From Achromobacter kerstersii (lineage in GTDB: Bacteria; Pseudomonadota; Gammaproteobacteria; Burkholderiales; Burkholderiaceae_B): a DNA stretch of 64,000 bases. Numbering within the stretch: the stretch's first letter is position 1; each line of letters opens with the position of its first letter. The DNA lies in the NCBI RefSeq assembly GCF_902859595.1, contig NZ_CADIJQ010000001.1:558001-622000 (forward strand), written 5' to 3'. The position numbers and the translations under genes were made by a program. Of the stretch, positions 26,848 to 35,324 are shown one piece after another. The notes under the pieces are model-generated. The model made no database searches. It was given only the letters and a program-made list of their open reading frames with translations, and was not told the DNA's origin.

Positions 26848-27318
26848 GGAGAATGCTCCTGGGGAGGTCGGAAAGCGCTTGGATAAGCGGGAAAGGATCG
26901 AAGGGGAAAGCGGAACCCGGCGCGCACGCGCCGTCGCGGCTCGGGCGTTGGCCTGAGCGGGCGGTGACACGGGCATGCAGGGGTAGGGAAGGGGGCGCGG
27001 AGAGCGCCGCGGATGACCGGGAACCCGGTCAGGTGATGTGCCGATGAATACGCGTGGCGTAGCGGTGGAACGTCGTGCGGAGGGAAAGAATCGGGCTCAT
27101 CAGCGGCACTTGTACAACGTGGGTCATACGGATAGCGAGGCGCGGCTGCCAGAATCTGGCGTCACATCGCACCGCTAAGTCATGAGACGTATGATGGCAG
27201 CTGTCATACAAGCTAGCAAGTAAGGGGAATCCCGTAATTTGCTTTGCCGGCAGGGGGTTGGACCTGCCGGCTGGCCGTGGCGAATGCCAGTTTGCGCTGG
27301 GAGCTTTCGAGCGCGGTC
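26848..27318. other. Upstream region of the aap operon
   Basis: No gene is convincing here; short open frames lack ribosome-binding sites. The stretch must hold the aapJ promoter. Near 27188-27211 an imperfect inverted repeat (GTATGA...TGTCATAC) includes a GntR-like site, listed separately. Confidence 0.5.
27201..27211. promoter_or_regulatory. Candidate GntR/FCD-type operator upstream of aapJ
   Basis: CTGTCATACAA matches TNGTNNNACNA, the general operator shape of the FadR/FCD subfamily of GntR regulators, at all but the first base. It differs by one base from the site TTGTCATACAA in the kdgD/Bug promoter. It lies about 350 bp before aapJ, so its relevance there is uncertain. Confidence 0.35.
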
Positions 27319-28047
27319 TTATTGCGCCGGCGCTTGCGACAACAGCTTGCGATACCGCGCGATGCTGTCACCCAGGTGACGCGCCATGGCGGCGCGTGCG
27401 GCGCCGGGGTCGCGTCGCATGATGGCGGTCAGGATGGCTTCGTGCTCGCGCACGTTGCGCGTTTCGTAGGTTTCCAGTTCTTCAGGCGTCTTGCCGCCGT
27501 GCTTGATGTTCAGGTCCAGCATCACGTCGCGCACCGCAGCCTTCAGCAGCGCGGGAAAGTGCGGGTTGTTCGACGCCTTGGCGATCGACAGGTGGAATTC
27601 GTAGTCGGCCTTGACGGCGGCTTCCATGTCGCGGGTTGCGCGGTTGAAGGCGTCAAAGGCTTCGACGATCTCGCTCAGGTCGGTGGCGGTGCGGCGCTCT
27701 GCCGCCAGCCCACAGGCTTCCACTTCAAGGCCTGCGCGCAACTCCATGATGTGCAAGGCCCAGCGCGGGTCGGCGGCGGGTTCGATGACGAAGTCGATGG
27801 GCTTTTCGCGGTCTTCCGTGACGAATACGCCGATGCCGGGCTTGCTGACCAGGCGGCCGCTCAGGCGCATCGATGCGACAGCTTCGCGAATAACGGTGCG
27901 GCTGACGTCGAACTCATCGCAGAGTGCGTGTTCGGAAGGCAGCTTGTCGCCGGCGCGGTACAGGCGCGCGTCCAGCCGCTTGTTCAGTTCCTCGATCACC
28001 ACGTCGGTCAGGCGCGAACGCGGGCGGGGCCGGGCGGGAGTTTGCAT
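27319..28047 (-). CDS. GntR-family (FCD subfamily) transcriptional regulator, 242 aa
   Basis: The N-terminal winged helix contains LPSEHALCDEFDVSRTVIREA and SGRLVSKPGIGVFV. The C-terminal all-helical FCD domain (about residues 100-235) typically binds small carboxylates through a metal held by Asp and His residues, here in DYEFHLSIAKAS and REHEAILTAI. The start MQTPARPR at 28047 is chosen because upstream codons are unconserved. It is likely the repressor of the aldarate genes beside it. A TCGTATGACAA site about 150 bp upstream of its own start suggests autoregulation. Confidence 0.88.
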   Translation of the reverse strand: MQTPARPRPRSRLTDVVIEELNKRLDARLYRAGDKLPSEHALCDEFDVSRTVIREAVASMRLSGRLVSKPGIGVFVTEDREKPIDFVIEPAADPRWALHIMELRAGLEVEACGLAAERRTATDLSEIVEAFDAFNRATRDMEAAVKADYEFHLSIAKASNNPHFPALLKAAVRDVMLDLNIKHGGKTPEELETYETRNVREHEAILTAIMRRDPGAARAAMARHLGDSIARYRKLLSQAPAQ

Positions 28048-28192
28048 CGTCTCTCTTATAGGTGGGGTATGGCGGGGGTGCAGGCCCGTAGCCCGCAGCC
28101 GAGCAAGTGTACGCTTTTCGCGTGCCGTGTCCGGGTGTCCGGCCCGTTGACGGCGGCTAGTCTGGCAGGGAATCGGGCAGAAATTTTGATAC

Positions 28193-28203
28193 TCGTATGA
28201 CAA
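28193..28203. promoter_or_regulatory. Candidate GntR operator upstream of the regulator gene
   Basis: TCGTATGACAA is a perfect match to TNGTNNNACNA and lies within the longer palindrome-like GTATGACAACATAC (28195-28208). The location upstream of gntR fits autoregulation. Related sequences occur in both divergent promoters of the aldarate island. Confidence 0.55.
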
Positions 28204-28263
28204 CATACAGCGGCCTGTTCGCCAACTATTGTTTGATCTTGTGATGGGTTGGGGCGCGCATAT

Positions 28264-28293
28264 GAAAAAGCCCTCCCGATGAGGGGAGGGCTT
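28264..28293 (-). terminator. Rho-independent terminator after kdgD copy 1
   Basis: AAGCCCTCCC and GGGAGGGCTT form a perfect 10-bp stem with loop GATGAG; on the minus strand it is followed by T residues. It lies about 150 bp beyond the kdgD copy 1 stop and would also insulate the gntR promoter. Confidence 0.85.
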
Positions 28294-28343
28294 GCTTCAT
28301 TGCGGGGCGAGGCGTAGCGGTGCGGCTACTCTCGCCGAGTCTG

Positions 28344-28438
28344 GCACCGCTTCTCGCGCCGCTTTTCAGCACTGCTTGTCGCGCCGCTTTTCAGCACCGC
28401 TTCTCGCGCCGCTTTTCAGCGCCGCTGCTCGATGCTGC
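28344..28438. repeat. 25-bp tandem repeat, about 3.8 copies
   Basis: Units begin GCACCGCTTCTCGCGCCGCT and end TTTCA, at 28344, 28369 and 28394, with a degenerate fourth unit reaching the kdgD copy 1 stop codon. The copies differ at only a few positions. The array lies between that stop and the terminator. The second kdgD copy has no such array. Confidence 0.85.
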
Positions 28439-29353
28439 TTATTGCGCGCCGAGCTTCTTGATCAGCGCGTTCAGCATTTCCATCTCTTCGCCAGTCAGGT
28501 CCGTCAGCGGGGCGCGGACGGGGCCGGCGTCATGGCCGACGAGCTTGGCGCCCGCCTTCACGATGCTGACGGCGTAGCCGGCCTTGCGGTTGCGGATTTC
28601 CAGATACGGCAGGAAGAAATCGTCCAGCAAACGGTTGGTGGTGTCGGAGTCGCCCGCGGCAATGGCGCGGTAGAAATCCATGGCGGTCTTGGGCACGAAG
28701 TTGAAGACGGCCGACGAATACACCGGCACGCCGAGCGCGCGGTACGCGGCGGCATAGACTTCAGCAGTGGGCAGGCCGCCCAGGTAGGAAAAGCGATCGC
28801 CCATCTTGCGGCGGATGCTGACCATGGATTCGATATCGCCAATGCCGTCCTTGAAACCGACCAAGTTCGGGCAACGCTCGGCCAGGCGGGCCAGGCTGTC
28901 AGCCGACAAGCGCGATTGGGCGCGGTTGTAGACGATGACGCCGATCTTGACCGACTTGCAGACCTGTTCCACGTGCGCGGCGATGCCGTCTTGCGAGGCT
29001 TCGGTCAGGTAATGCGGCAGCAGCAGAATGCCCTTGGCGCCTTGGCGCTCGGCTTCTTGCGCATAGGCAATGGCGGTGCGGGTGGGGCCACCTGCGCCAG
29101 CCAGGATCGGCACCTTGCCCGCGCAGGTTTGCACGGCGGTGCGGATGACATCCGAATATTCCTGCGGGGCCAAGGAGAAGAACTCGCCCGTGCCGCCAGC
29201 GGCGAACAGCGCGGTGGCGCCGTAGGGAGCCAGCCATTCCAGGCGGGCCGCATAGGTCTTGGCGTTGAAGTCGCCATTCTGGTCGAAGTCCGTCACGGGG
29301 AAGGAGAGCAAACCTTCCGAGACAATTTCCTTGAGTTCCTGAGGAGTCGTCAT
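28439..29353 (-). CDS. kdgD: 5-dehydro-4-deoxyglucarate dehydratase, copy 1, 304 aa
   Basis: Converts 5-dehydro-4-deoxy-D-glucarate to 2,5-dioxopentanoate (ketoglutaric semialdehyde), releasing water and CO2. It is a DHDPS-fold TIM barrel with Schiff-base Lys168 in LVGFKDG, Tyr142 in VYNRAQS and the GGTGEFFSL loop at residues 53-61. It is identical to copy 2 (32486-33400) except at four residues (I171, S176, S179, A303 here). The start at 29353 matches copy 2; an ATG three codons earlier at 29362 is possible. The leader is unusually pyrimidine-rich on its own strand and lacks a good Shine-Dalgarno sequence. Confidence 0.92.
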   Translation of the reverse strand: MTTPQELKEIVSEGLLSFPVTDFDQNGDFNAKTYAARLEWLAPYGATALFAAGGTGEFFSLAPQEYSDVIRTAVQTCAGKVPILAGAGGPTRTAIAYAQEAERQGAKGILLLPHYLTEASQDGIAAHVEQVCKSVKIGVIVYNRAQSRLSADSLARLAERCPNLVGFKDGIGDIESMVSIRRKMGDRFSYLGGLPTAEVYAAAYRALGVPVYSSAVFNFVPKTAMDFYRAIAAGDSDTTNRLLDDFFLPYLEIRNRKAGYAVSIVKAGAKLVGHDAGPVRAPLTDLTGEEMEMLNALIKKLGAQ

Positions 29354-29440
29354 GCCTGTCATCCAAAAAAAGGGGAAAAAGAAGGGAAAAAAAGCAGAAA
29401 AAGAAGGCCGGTAAGGTGTCGGCCCTGTCGTTGATCAGTA

Positions 29441-29471
29441 GATGTATGTCATCGTACAACATACAAGTTGG
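29441..29471. promoter_or_regulatory. Candidate GntR operator before kdgD copy 1
   Basis: TGTATGT...ACATACA forms an inverted repeat around GTCATCGTACAACAT. The 15-bp core GTCATCGTACAACAT recurs exactly in the promoter of kdgD copy 2 at 33475-33489. The spacing to the start (about 90 bp) fits a repressor site near the promoter. Confidence 0.5.
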
Positions 29472-29502
29472 TGCGGCAATGGGGTCGATGCGATCCGCAT
29501 GG

Positions 29503-29513
29503 TTGTCATACAA
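29503..29513. promoter_or_regulatory. Candidate GntR operator, perfect consensus
   Basis: TTGTCATACAA is a perfect TNGTNNNACNA site with fully symmetric TTGT/ACAA arms. It is located in the divergent region between kdgD copy 1 and the Bug receptor gene. Confidence 0.55.
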
Positions 29514-29597
29514 CAATAGCGGGTAAATCCTTAGAAATTCGGAATTACCCTAGATTGAAAGACGATGCCCGGAGACGTATTCTCTTTCCCTGAAAAG

Positions 29598-29632
29598 TCA
29601 TACGACAACGTACAAGATAAGACGACAACGTA
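29598..29632. promoter_or_regulatory. Two direct copies of ACGACAACGTA, 20 bp apart
   Basis: ACGACAACGTA occurs at 29602-29612 and again at 29622-29632, exactly 20 bp (about two helical turns) apart. The second ends 31 bp before the Bug receptor start. The core GACAACRTA resembles the site before gntR. It is likely a regulatory element that can block the plus-strand promoter. Confidence 0.5.
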
Positions 29633-29663
29633 AGAATCACTCTTACCCATTCAGGAGACAAGC

Positions 29664-30662
29664 TTGAAGCAGGCATTCCCCGTATCCCGCCGCACCTTCA
29701 CCGTTCTGGCGCTGACCGCCTTGGCGACCCTGGGCGCCACCGCCGCCCACGCCGCCGACGACTGGCCCAAAGCCAAACCGATCACGCTGGTGGTGCCGTT
29801 CGCGGCAGGCGGCACGTCTGATGTGCTGGGCCGCATGATTGCGCAGGAATTGGGCGCCAGCCTGAGCCAGACCGTGCTGGTGGAAAACAAGGGCGGGGCG
29901 GGCGGCGTGCTGGGTGCGGATGCGGTCGCGCGCGCCAAGCCCGACGGCTACACGCTGCTGCTGGGCACGATCGCCACCCATGCGATCAACCCCTCGCTGT
30001 TGCCAGGCATCAACTACAACGCCGCAAAGGACTTTGCGCCGGTCATTCTGTTGGGCAGCATTTCCAATGTGCTGCTGGTGGGCGCGAACCAGCCGTTTAA
30101 ATCGGTGCAAGATGTGGTGGCGGCGGCCAAGGCGAATCCCGATACGGTCGCCTTTGGTTCGGCCGGGCAGGGCACGTCGCAACATCTGTCGGGTGAAGTG
30201 TTCAAGCAATTGACGGGCGCGCATCTGACCCATGTGCCGTACCGGGGTAGCGCGCCTGCCATCCAGGATTTGATCGGCGGGCAGATTCCCAGCTCGTTTG
30301 AAACCGCCTTGGTCGCATTGCCCCATGTGCAAAGTGGCAAGGTGCGCGCGCTGGCGGTCACGTCGGCCAAGCGCACGGACGTCATGCCCGATGTGCCGAC
30401 CATGCAGGAAGCGGGCATTGCCGGGTTCGACGTCAGCAGCTGGCAAGCCATCTATGCGCCGGCCAACACGCCGCCCGCCGTGGTCGACCGCTTGAACAAG
30501 GCCATTGCCGCGATCATCGCCAAGCCGGACGTCAACGCGAAGATGAAGGGCCTGGGCCTGGCTTACACGCCGAATACGCCGGCGGAGTTCACTGCGTTCC
30601 AGACGGGTGAGCAAGCCAAGTGGGCAAAGATTATTGCGGATGGGAATTTGCGGGCGCAGTAA
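29664..30662 (+). CDS. Bug-family (TctC) periplasmic tripartite-transporter receptor, 332 aa
   Basis: A periplasmic receptor of the Bug/TctC family, abundant in Bordetella and Achromobacter, which binds carboxylates with few charged contacts. A signal peptide ends near TAAHAADDWP. The family core follows: PITLVVPFAAGGTSDVLGR, VENKGGAGG, and YRGSAPAIQDLIGGQI. The start is a TTG at 29664 supported by AGGAG about 6 bases upstream; no ATG is placed suitably. Genes for membrane subunits TctA/TctB are absent here. Its divergent pairing with kdgD suggests an aldarate ligand. Confidence 0.9.
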   Translation: MKQAFPVSRRTFTVLALTALATLGATAAHAADDWPKAKPITLVVPFAAGGTSDVLGRMIAQELGASLSQTVLVENKGGAGGVLGADAVARAKPDGYTLLLGTIATHAINPSLLPGINYNAAKDFAPVILLGSISNVLLVGANQPFKSVQDVVAAAKANPDTVAFGSAGQGTSQHLSGEVFKQLTGAHLTHVPYRGSAPAIQDLIGGQIPSSFETALVALPHVQSGKVRALAVTSAKRTDVMPDVPTMQEAGIAGFDVSSWQAIYAPANTPPAVVDRLNKAIAAIIAKPDVNAKMKGLGLAYTPNTPAEFTAFQTGEQAKWAKIIADGNLRAQ

Positions 30663-30720
30663 ACCTAAAGGCAGCGCGGGCGGCCCTGATTGGGTTTGCC
30701 CGTTAGTGACGCCCTAAAAG

Positions 30721-30776
30721 AAAACGCCGCGCAGTGAGCCTTAAATTAAATAAAGGCACCACCACGCGGCGTTTTT
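30721..30776. terminator. Bidirectional terminator between convergent genes
   Basis: AAAACGCCGCG (30721-30731) pairs with CGCGGCGTTTT (30765-30775), with an AT-rich inner palindrome between. A-tract and T-tract flanks make it work in both directions, closing the Bug receptor gene on the plus strand and the aldehyde dehydrogenase gene on the minus strand. Confidence 0.85.
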
Positions 30777-30789
30777 AACGTGAGCCGTC

Positions 30790-30835
30790 GTCGGTATTAC
30801 ATCGTCGGCATCACGTCGTCAGCATCACGTCGTCG
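30790..30835. repeat. 14-bp tandem repeat, about 3.3 copies
   Basis: Units GTCGGTATTACATC, GTCGGCATCACGTC and GTCAGCATCACGTC follow each other, with a partial fourth that ends just before the aldehyde dehydrogenase stop codon. Confidence 0.75.
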
Positions 30836-30839
30836 GCCC

Positions 30840-32423
30840 TTAGGCCTTCGTCATCACCCCATCCACCATGCGTGTCAGCGACAGCGGATTGGCGCGCTTG
30901 ATGCCTTCCGGCAGCAGCGCATCGGGCAGATCCTGGTAGCAGACCGGACGCAGGAAACGGCGGATGGCCGTGGCGCCGACCGATGTCGACGCGGCGTTCG
31001 ACGTCGCCGGGAAGGGGCCGCCGTGCACCATGGCGTGGCTGACTTCCACGCCCGTCGGGTAGCCGTTGGCCAGGATGCGGCCGGCCTTGCGTTCCAGCAC
31101 GGGCAGCAGCGCTTGCGCGTCCGCCACATCCGCGTCGTCGACGAACAGCGTCGCCGTGAGCTGGCCTTCCAGGTGCTCGGCCACGGCCGTCATCTGGGCG
31201 ACGTCCTGGCATGCCACCACCAGCGAGGCCGGGCCGAATACTTCGGCTTCCAGTTCATGCGAAGCCAGGAAGCGGTCGGCTTGCGTGCCGAAGACAACGG
31301 CGCCTGCGGCGTTGGCTGCGGGCTTGGACGCTTCGCCACGGCCCAGCGTGGCCACGCTGGCGTGCTTGGCCAAGGCGTCTGCGCCTTCTTGGTAGGCCGA
31401 GAAGATGCCCGGGGTCAGCATGGTGGCGGCGCCCTTGGCTTCGACGGCTTGGGCAGCGGCTTGGCGGAAGCGTTCCAGCGCGGGGCCTTCCACGCCAATG
31501 ACCAGACCTGGGTTGGTGCAGAACTGGCCCACGCCCATGGCCAGCGAATCCACGAAACCGCGGGCGATGGCCTCGGCGCGGGCTTCCAGCGCGGCCGGCA
31601 TCAGGAACACCGGGTTGATGCTGGACATTTCGGCGTAGACGGGAATCGGCACCGGGCGGGCGTTGGCGGCCGCAACCAGCGCCAACCCGCCACGGCGCGA
31701 ACCCGTGAAGCCGACGGCCGTGATGGCCGGGTGCGTGACTAGCGCCGTGCCGATATCGCTGCCCGCGCCGAACAGCAGCGAGAACGTGCCTTCGGGCAGG
31801 CCGTGTTTGGCGACGGCGGCCTGGATGACGCGGCCGACCATTTCGGAAGCGCCGGGGTGTGCGTTATGCGCTTTGACGATGACGGGGCAGCCTGCGGCCA
31901 GCGCCGAGGCGGTGTCACCGCCGGCCACCGAGAAGGCCAGCGGGAAGTTGCTGGCGCCGAACACGGCAACCGGACCCAGCGGCACATTGGCCAGGCGCAG
32001 ATCGGCGCGCGGCAGCGGCGTGCGCTCGGGTTGGGCCGGGTCGATGGTGGCGTCCAGGAAGTAGCCGTCGCGCACCACGCGGGCAAACAGGCGCAGCTGG
32101 CCGACGGTGCGGCCGCGTTCGCCTTGCAGGCGCGCCACCGGCAGGCCGGTTTCCAGGTGGGTGCGTTCGATCAGGGCATCGCCCAGCGCCAGGATGCCTT
32201 CAGCGATGCTCTCCAGGAACTGCGCGCGGGTTTCCAGCGGGGCGGCGCGATAAGGGTCGAAGGCGGCGCGTGCCAGTTCGGCGGCGCGCGCAACGTCGTC
32301 CGCCGAACCGGCGGGAAAGCCCGGCTCCAGGCGTTCGCCCGTGGCGGGGTTGATGGCGTGCTGGGCAGCGCCGGCGCCCAGAACGGCGGTCGAGCCGATC
32401 AGCATTTGGCCGGTCAAAGTCAT
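30840..32423 (-). CDS. NADP-type 2,5-dioxovalerate (ketoglutaric semialdehyde) dehydrogenase, 527 aa
   Basis: An aldehyde dehydrogenase of the group that oxidises 2,5-dioxopentanoate to 2-oxoglutarate at the end of the aldarate and pentose oxidative routes. Catalytic Cys in [12 protein letters not shown], general base Glu in [13 protein letters not shown] and the cofactor loop [10 protein letters not shown] are visible. [20 protein letters not shown] is a hallmark of this subgroup. The length matches. GGAG lies about 9 bases before the ATG. It is downstream of kdgD copy 2 on the same strand, with a terminator-like hairpin between the two genes. Confidence 0.92.
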   Translation of the reverse strand: MTLTGQMLIGSTAVLGAGAAQHAINPATGERLEPGFPAGSADDVARAAELARAAFDPYRAAPLETRAQFLESIAEGILALGDALIERTHLETGLPVARLQGERGRTVGQLRLFARVVRDGYFLDATIDPAQPERTPLPRADLRLANVPLGPVAVFGASNFPLAFSVAGGDTASALAAGCPVIVKAHNAHPGASEMVGRVIQAAVAKHGLPEGTFSLLFGAGSDIGTALVTHPAITAVGFTGSRRGGLALVAAANARPVPIPVYAEMSSINPVFLMPAALEARAEAIARGFVDSLAMGVGQFCTNPGLVIGVEGPALERFRQAAAQAVEAKGAATMLTPGIFSAYQEGADALAKHASVATLGRGEASKPAANAAGAVVFGTQADRFLASHELEAEVFGPASLVVACQDVAQMTAVAEHLEGQLTATLFVDDADVADAQALLPVLERKAGRILANGYPTGVEVSHAMVHGGPFPATSNAASTSVGATAIRRFLRPVCYQDLPDALLPEGIKRANPLSLTRMVDGVMTKA

Positions 32424-32435
32424 GATGAATTCTCC

Positions 32436-32461
32436 GAAAAAAACGCCCCCGAATCGGGGGC
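32436..32461 (-). terminator. Terminator-like hairpin between kdgD copy 2 and the dehydrogenase gene
   Basis: GCCCCCG-AAT-CGGGGGC forms a perfect 7-bp stem, followed on the minus strand by seven T residues. It lies 25 bp downstream of the kdgD copy 2 stop and 13 bp before the next start codon. It may stop most transcripts and leave the dehydrogenase with partial read-through or a separate promoter. Confidence 0.75.
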
Positions 32462-32485
32462 TGGCTTGCAGTTCAGTGGCGCGGC

Positions 32486-33400
32486 TTATTGGGGGCCGAG
32501 CTTCTTGATCAGGGCGTTAAGCATTTCCATTTCTTCGCCAGTCAGGTCAGTGAGCGGGGCGCGGACGGGGCCGGCGTCATGGCCGACGAGCTTGGCGCCC
32601 GCCTTCACGATGCTGACGGCGTAACCGGCCTTGCGATTGCGGATCTCCAGGTACGGCAGGAAGAAATCGTCCAGCAAACGGTTGGTGGTGTCGGAGTCGC
32701 CCGCGGCAATGGCGCGGTAGAAGTCCATGGCGGTCTTCGGCACGAAGTTGAAGACGGCCGACGAATAGACCGGCACGCCCAGCGCGCGGTAAGCGGCGGC
32801 ATAGACTTCAGCGGTGGGCAGGCCGCCCAGGTACGAGAAACGGTCGCCCATCTTGCGGCGGATGCGAACCATGGCTTCGATGTCGCCAACGCCGTCCTTG
32901 AAGCCGACCAGGTTGGGGCAGCGTTCGGCCAGGCGAGCCAGGCTGTCAGCCGACAAGCGCGACTGCGCACGGTTGTAGACGATGACGCCGATCTTGACCG
33001 ACTTGCAGACCTGTTCCACGTGCGCGGCGATGCCGTCTTGCGAGGCTTCGGTCAGGTAATGCGGCAGCAGCAGAATGCCCTTGGCGCCTTGGCGCTCGGC
33101 TTCTTGCGCATAGGCAATGGCGGTGCGGGTGGGGCCGCCGGCGCCCGCCAGGATTGGCACCTTGCCCGCGCAGGTTTGCACGGCGGTGCGGATGACATCC
33201 GAATATTCCTGCGGGGCCAAGGAGAAGAACTCACCCGTGCCGCCAGCGGCGAACAGCGCGGTGGCGCCGTAGGGGGCCAGCCATTCCAGGCGGGCCGCAT
33301 AGGTCTTGGCGTTGAAGTCGCCGTTCTGGTCGAAGTCCGTCACGGGGAAGGAGAGCAAACCTTCCGAGACAATTTCCTTGAGTTCCTGCGGGGTAGTCAT
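32486..33400 (-). CDS. kdgD: 5-dehydro-4-deoxyglucarate dehydratase, copy 2, 304 aa
   Basis: Same reaction and same active-site residues (Lys168 in GFKDG, Tyr142, GGTGEFF loop) as copy 1. Only V171, A176, R179 and P303 differ at protein level, whereas many third codon positions differ. That points to an older duplication under strong protein constraint or to gene conversion. It is divergent from garD, from which it is separated by about 250 bp containing two candidate GntR sites. It probably forms the primary dehydratase-dehydrogenase pair with the gene at 30840. Confidence 0.93.
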   Translation of the reverse strand: MTTPQELKEIVSEGLLSFPVTDFDQNGDFNAKTYAARLEWLAPYGATALFAAGGTGEFFSLAPQEYSDVIRTAVQTCAGKVPILAGAGGPTRTAIAYAQEAERQGAKGILLLPHYLTEASQDGIAAHVEQVCKSVKIGVIVYNRAQSRLSADSLARLAERCPNLVGFKDGVGDIEAMVRIRRKMGDRFSYLGGLPTAEVYAAAYRALGVPVYSSAVFNFVPKTAMDFYRAIAAGDSDTTNRLLDDFFLPYLEIRNRKAGYAVSIVKAGAKLVGHDAGPVRAPLTDLTGEEMEMLNALIKKLGPQ

Positions 33401-33478
33401 AGTGCGTTCATCCGAAGTAGCCGTCGCGGGCCACTTACCTGGGCCGTGAACGGGATGCGGTGTTGAAAAGGTAAGTCA

Positions 33479-33489
33479 TCGTACAACAT
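33479..33489. promoter_or_regulatory. Candidate GntR operator before kdgD copy 2
   Basis: TCGTACAACAT lies within GTCATCGTACAACAT, which is identical to the sequence before kdgD copy 1 (29448-29462). It sits about 80 bp upstream of kdgD copy 2, matching the spacing at copy 1. Confidence 0.5.
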
Positions 33490-33588
33490 GATTTTGGCGG
33501 TTTCAAGGGCTGCTTCCCTATGACGGCACTTGTTTACAAGGGGAAACCCGAAATTTATTTTTGCACTGGTTCAAGGATATTCTTCTGG

Positions 33589-33604
33589 TTGTACGATAAC
33601 GTAT
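33589..33604. promoter_or_regulatory. Candidate GntR operator before garD
   Basis: TTGTACGATAACGTAT contains TTGTNNNATAA, one mismatch from TNGTNNNACNA, and resembles the GTATGACAACATAC sequence before gntR. It ends 44 bp before the garD start, where a repressor could block transcription. Confidence 0.45.
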
Positions 33605-33648
33605 CGGATGCCGGACCTTCGCGCATCCTTCAGGCAAAAGGATTTTTC

Positions 33649-35223
33649 ATGCAGGTTGCGGCAGACCAAGCGCCCGTGCTTATCAAGATTCATCCGCAGG
33701 ACAACGTGGCAATCGTGGCCAACGAAGGGGGGCTGCCTGCCGGCACCGTGCTGCCCGATGGCTTGCAACTGGTAGACACCGTGCCGCAAGGGCACAAGGT
33801 GGCGCTGGCCGATCTGGCCGAGGGCGACGCCGTTGTCCGCTACAACGTGGTGGTCGGGTTCGCGGCGAAAGCGCTGCCGCGCGGCAGCTGGATCAACGAA
33901 CGCGTCACCACCATGCCCGCCGCACGCACGTTGGAAGACTTGCCGGTGGGCACGCGCATCACGCCGCTGCCGCCGCTGGAAGGCTACACGTTCGAGGGCT
34001 ACCGCAATGCCGACGGCACCGTCGGCACGCGCAACATTCTGGCCATCAGCACCACCGTGCAATGCGTGCAAGGCGTGGTCGAACACGCGGTGGCGCGCAT
34101 CCGCCAGGAAATGCTGCCGCGCTATCCGAACGTGGATGACGTGGTGGGCATCGAACACACCTATGGCTGTGGTGTCGCTATTGACGCGCCGGGCGCGGCG
34201 ATTCCGATTCGTACCCTGCACAACATCGCGCGCAATCCCAACTTTGGCGGCACGTCGATGGTGGTGAGCCTGGGCTGCGAAAAGCTGCAACCCGAACGCC
34301 TGTTGGCGCCGGGCGCCATCCCGATCCGTGCGGGCGAGGGCATGGGCGCCGAGGGCAACGGCGTGGACACCATCGTCCTGCAAGACGAAGAGAACGTCGG
34401 CTTCCAATCCATGATTGACCTGATCATGCGCACGGCCGAACGCCATCTTGAAAAACTGAATGCGCGCCGCCGCGAAACCTGCCCCGTGTCGGACCTGACC
34501 GTGGGCGTGCAGTGCGGCGGCAGCGACGCGTTCTCAGGCGTGACGGCCAACCCCGCCGTGGGCTTTGCCACCGACCTGCTGGTGCGCGCGGGCGGGACCG
34601 TGATGTTTTCCGAGAACACCGAAGTGCGTGACGGCATCGACCAACTGACCGCGCGCGCGGCCACGCCGGAAGTGGCGGACGCGCTGGTGCGCGAGATGGC
34701 CTGGTATGACGAATACCTGCAACGCGGCATGGCCGACCGCAGCGCCAACACCAGCCCGGGCAACAAGAAGGGCGGCTTGTCGAACATTGTTGAAAAGGCG
34801 ATGGGGTCCATCGTGAAGTCGGGCTCGTCGCCCATTCACGGCGTGCTGTCGCCCGGCAACCGGCTGACGCAAAAGGGCCTGATCTTCGCGGCGACGCCCG
34901 CCAGCGATTTCATCTGCGGCACCTTGCAGTTGGCCGCGGGCATGAACCTGCACATCTTCACCACGGGACGCGGCACGCCGTATGGCCTGGCGCAAGTGCC
35001 GGTGATCAAGGTGGCCACCCGCGACAGTCTTGCGCGCCGCTGGCATGACCTGATGGACGTGAACGCCGGGCGCATTGCGACCGGGCAGGCGTCGATTGAA
35101 GACGTGGGTTGGGAGCTGTTCCGCCTGATGCTGGATGTGGCCAGCGGCCGCCAGCAGACCTGTGCGGAAAAACTCAAGCTGCATAACGCGCTGGCGCTGT
35201 TCAACCCGGGGCCGGTGACCTGA
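33649..35223 (+). CDS. garD: Galactarate dehydratase, 524 aa
   Basis: Dehydrates galactarate (meso-galactaric acid) to 5-dehydro-4-deoxyglucarate, the substrate of KdgD. It belongs to the UxaA/GarD family. An N-terminal SAF-like domain (about residues 1-85) is followed by the catalytic part with [12 protein letters not shown], the metal-site segments [13 protein letters not shown] and [11 protein letters not shown], and [13 protein letters not shown]. Length matches E. coli GarD closely. The ATG at 33649, with AAGGA upstream, is preferred over an earlier in-frame ATG. Altronate dehydratase is the main alternative, but the KdgD partners favour galactarate. Confidence 0.9.
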   Translation: MQVAADQAPVLIKIHPQDNVAIVANEGGLPAGTVLPDGLQLVDTVPQGHKVALADLAEGDAVVRYNVVVGFAAKALPRGSWINERVTTMPAARTLEDLPVGTRITPLPPLEGYTFEGYRNADGTVGTRNILAISTTVQCVQGVVEHAVARIRQEMLPRYPNVDDVVGIEHTYGCGVAIDAPGAAIPIRTLHNIARNPNFGGTSMVVSLGCEKLQPERLLAPGAIPIRAGEGMGAEGNGVDTIVLQDEENVGFQSMIDLIMRTAERHLEKLNARRRETCPVSDLTVGVQCGGSDAFSGVTANPAVGFATDLLVRAGGTVMFSENTEVRDGIDQLTARAATPEVADALVREMAWYDEYLQRGMADRSANTSPGNKKGGLSNIVEKAMGSIVKSGSSPIHGVLSPGNRLTQKGLIFAATPASDFICGTLQLAAGMNLHIFTTGRGTPYGLAQVPVIKVATRDSLARRWHDLMDVNAGRIATGQASIEDVGWELFRLMLDVASGRQQTCAEKLKLHNALALFNPGPVT

Positions 35224-35263
35224 CGCCGGGGGCCTGCGCCCCATCCCCTAGCAAGACCGCAGT

Positions 35264-35299
35264 GCCATCGCCGCATTGCCATCGCCGCATTGCCATCGC
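35264..35299. repeat. 14-bp tandem repeat, about 2.6 copies
   Basis: GCCATCGCCGCATT occurs twice in tandem followed by GCCATCGC, in the gap between garD and the lactonase gene, just upstream of the AGGAG ribosome-binding site. Confidence 0.75.
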
Positions 35300-35324
35300 A
35301 TTACACCGATAAGAGGAGACACCG

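Noticed and set aside
27029-27211. 60-codon open frame in the aapJ upstream region
   Set aside because: No ribosome-binding site and no protein-like composition; it overlaps the probable promoter and operator region.
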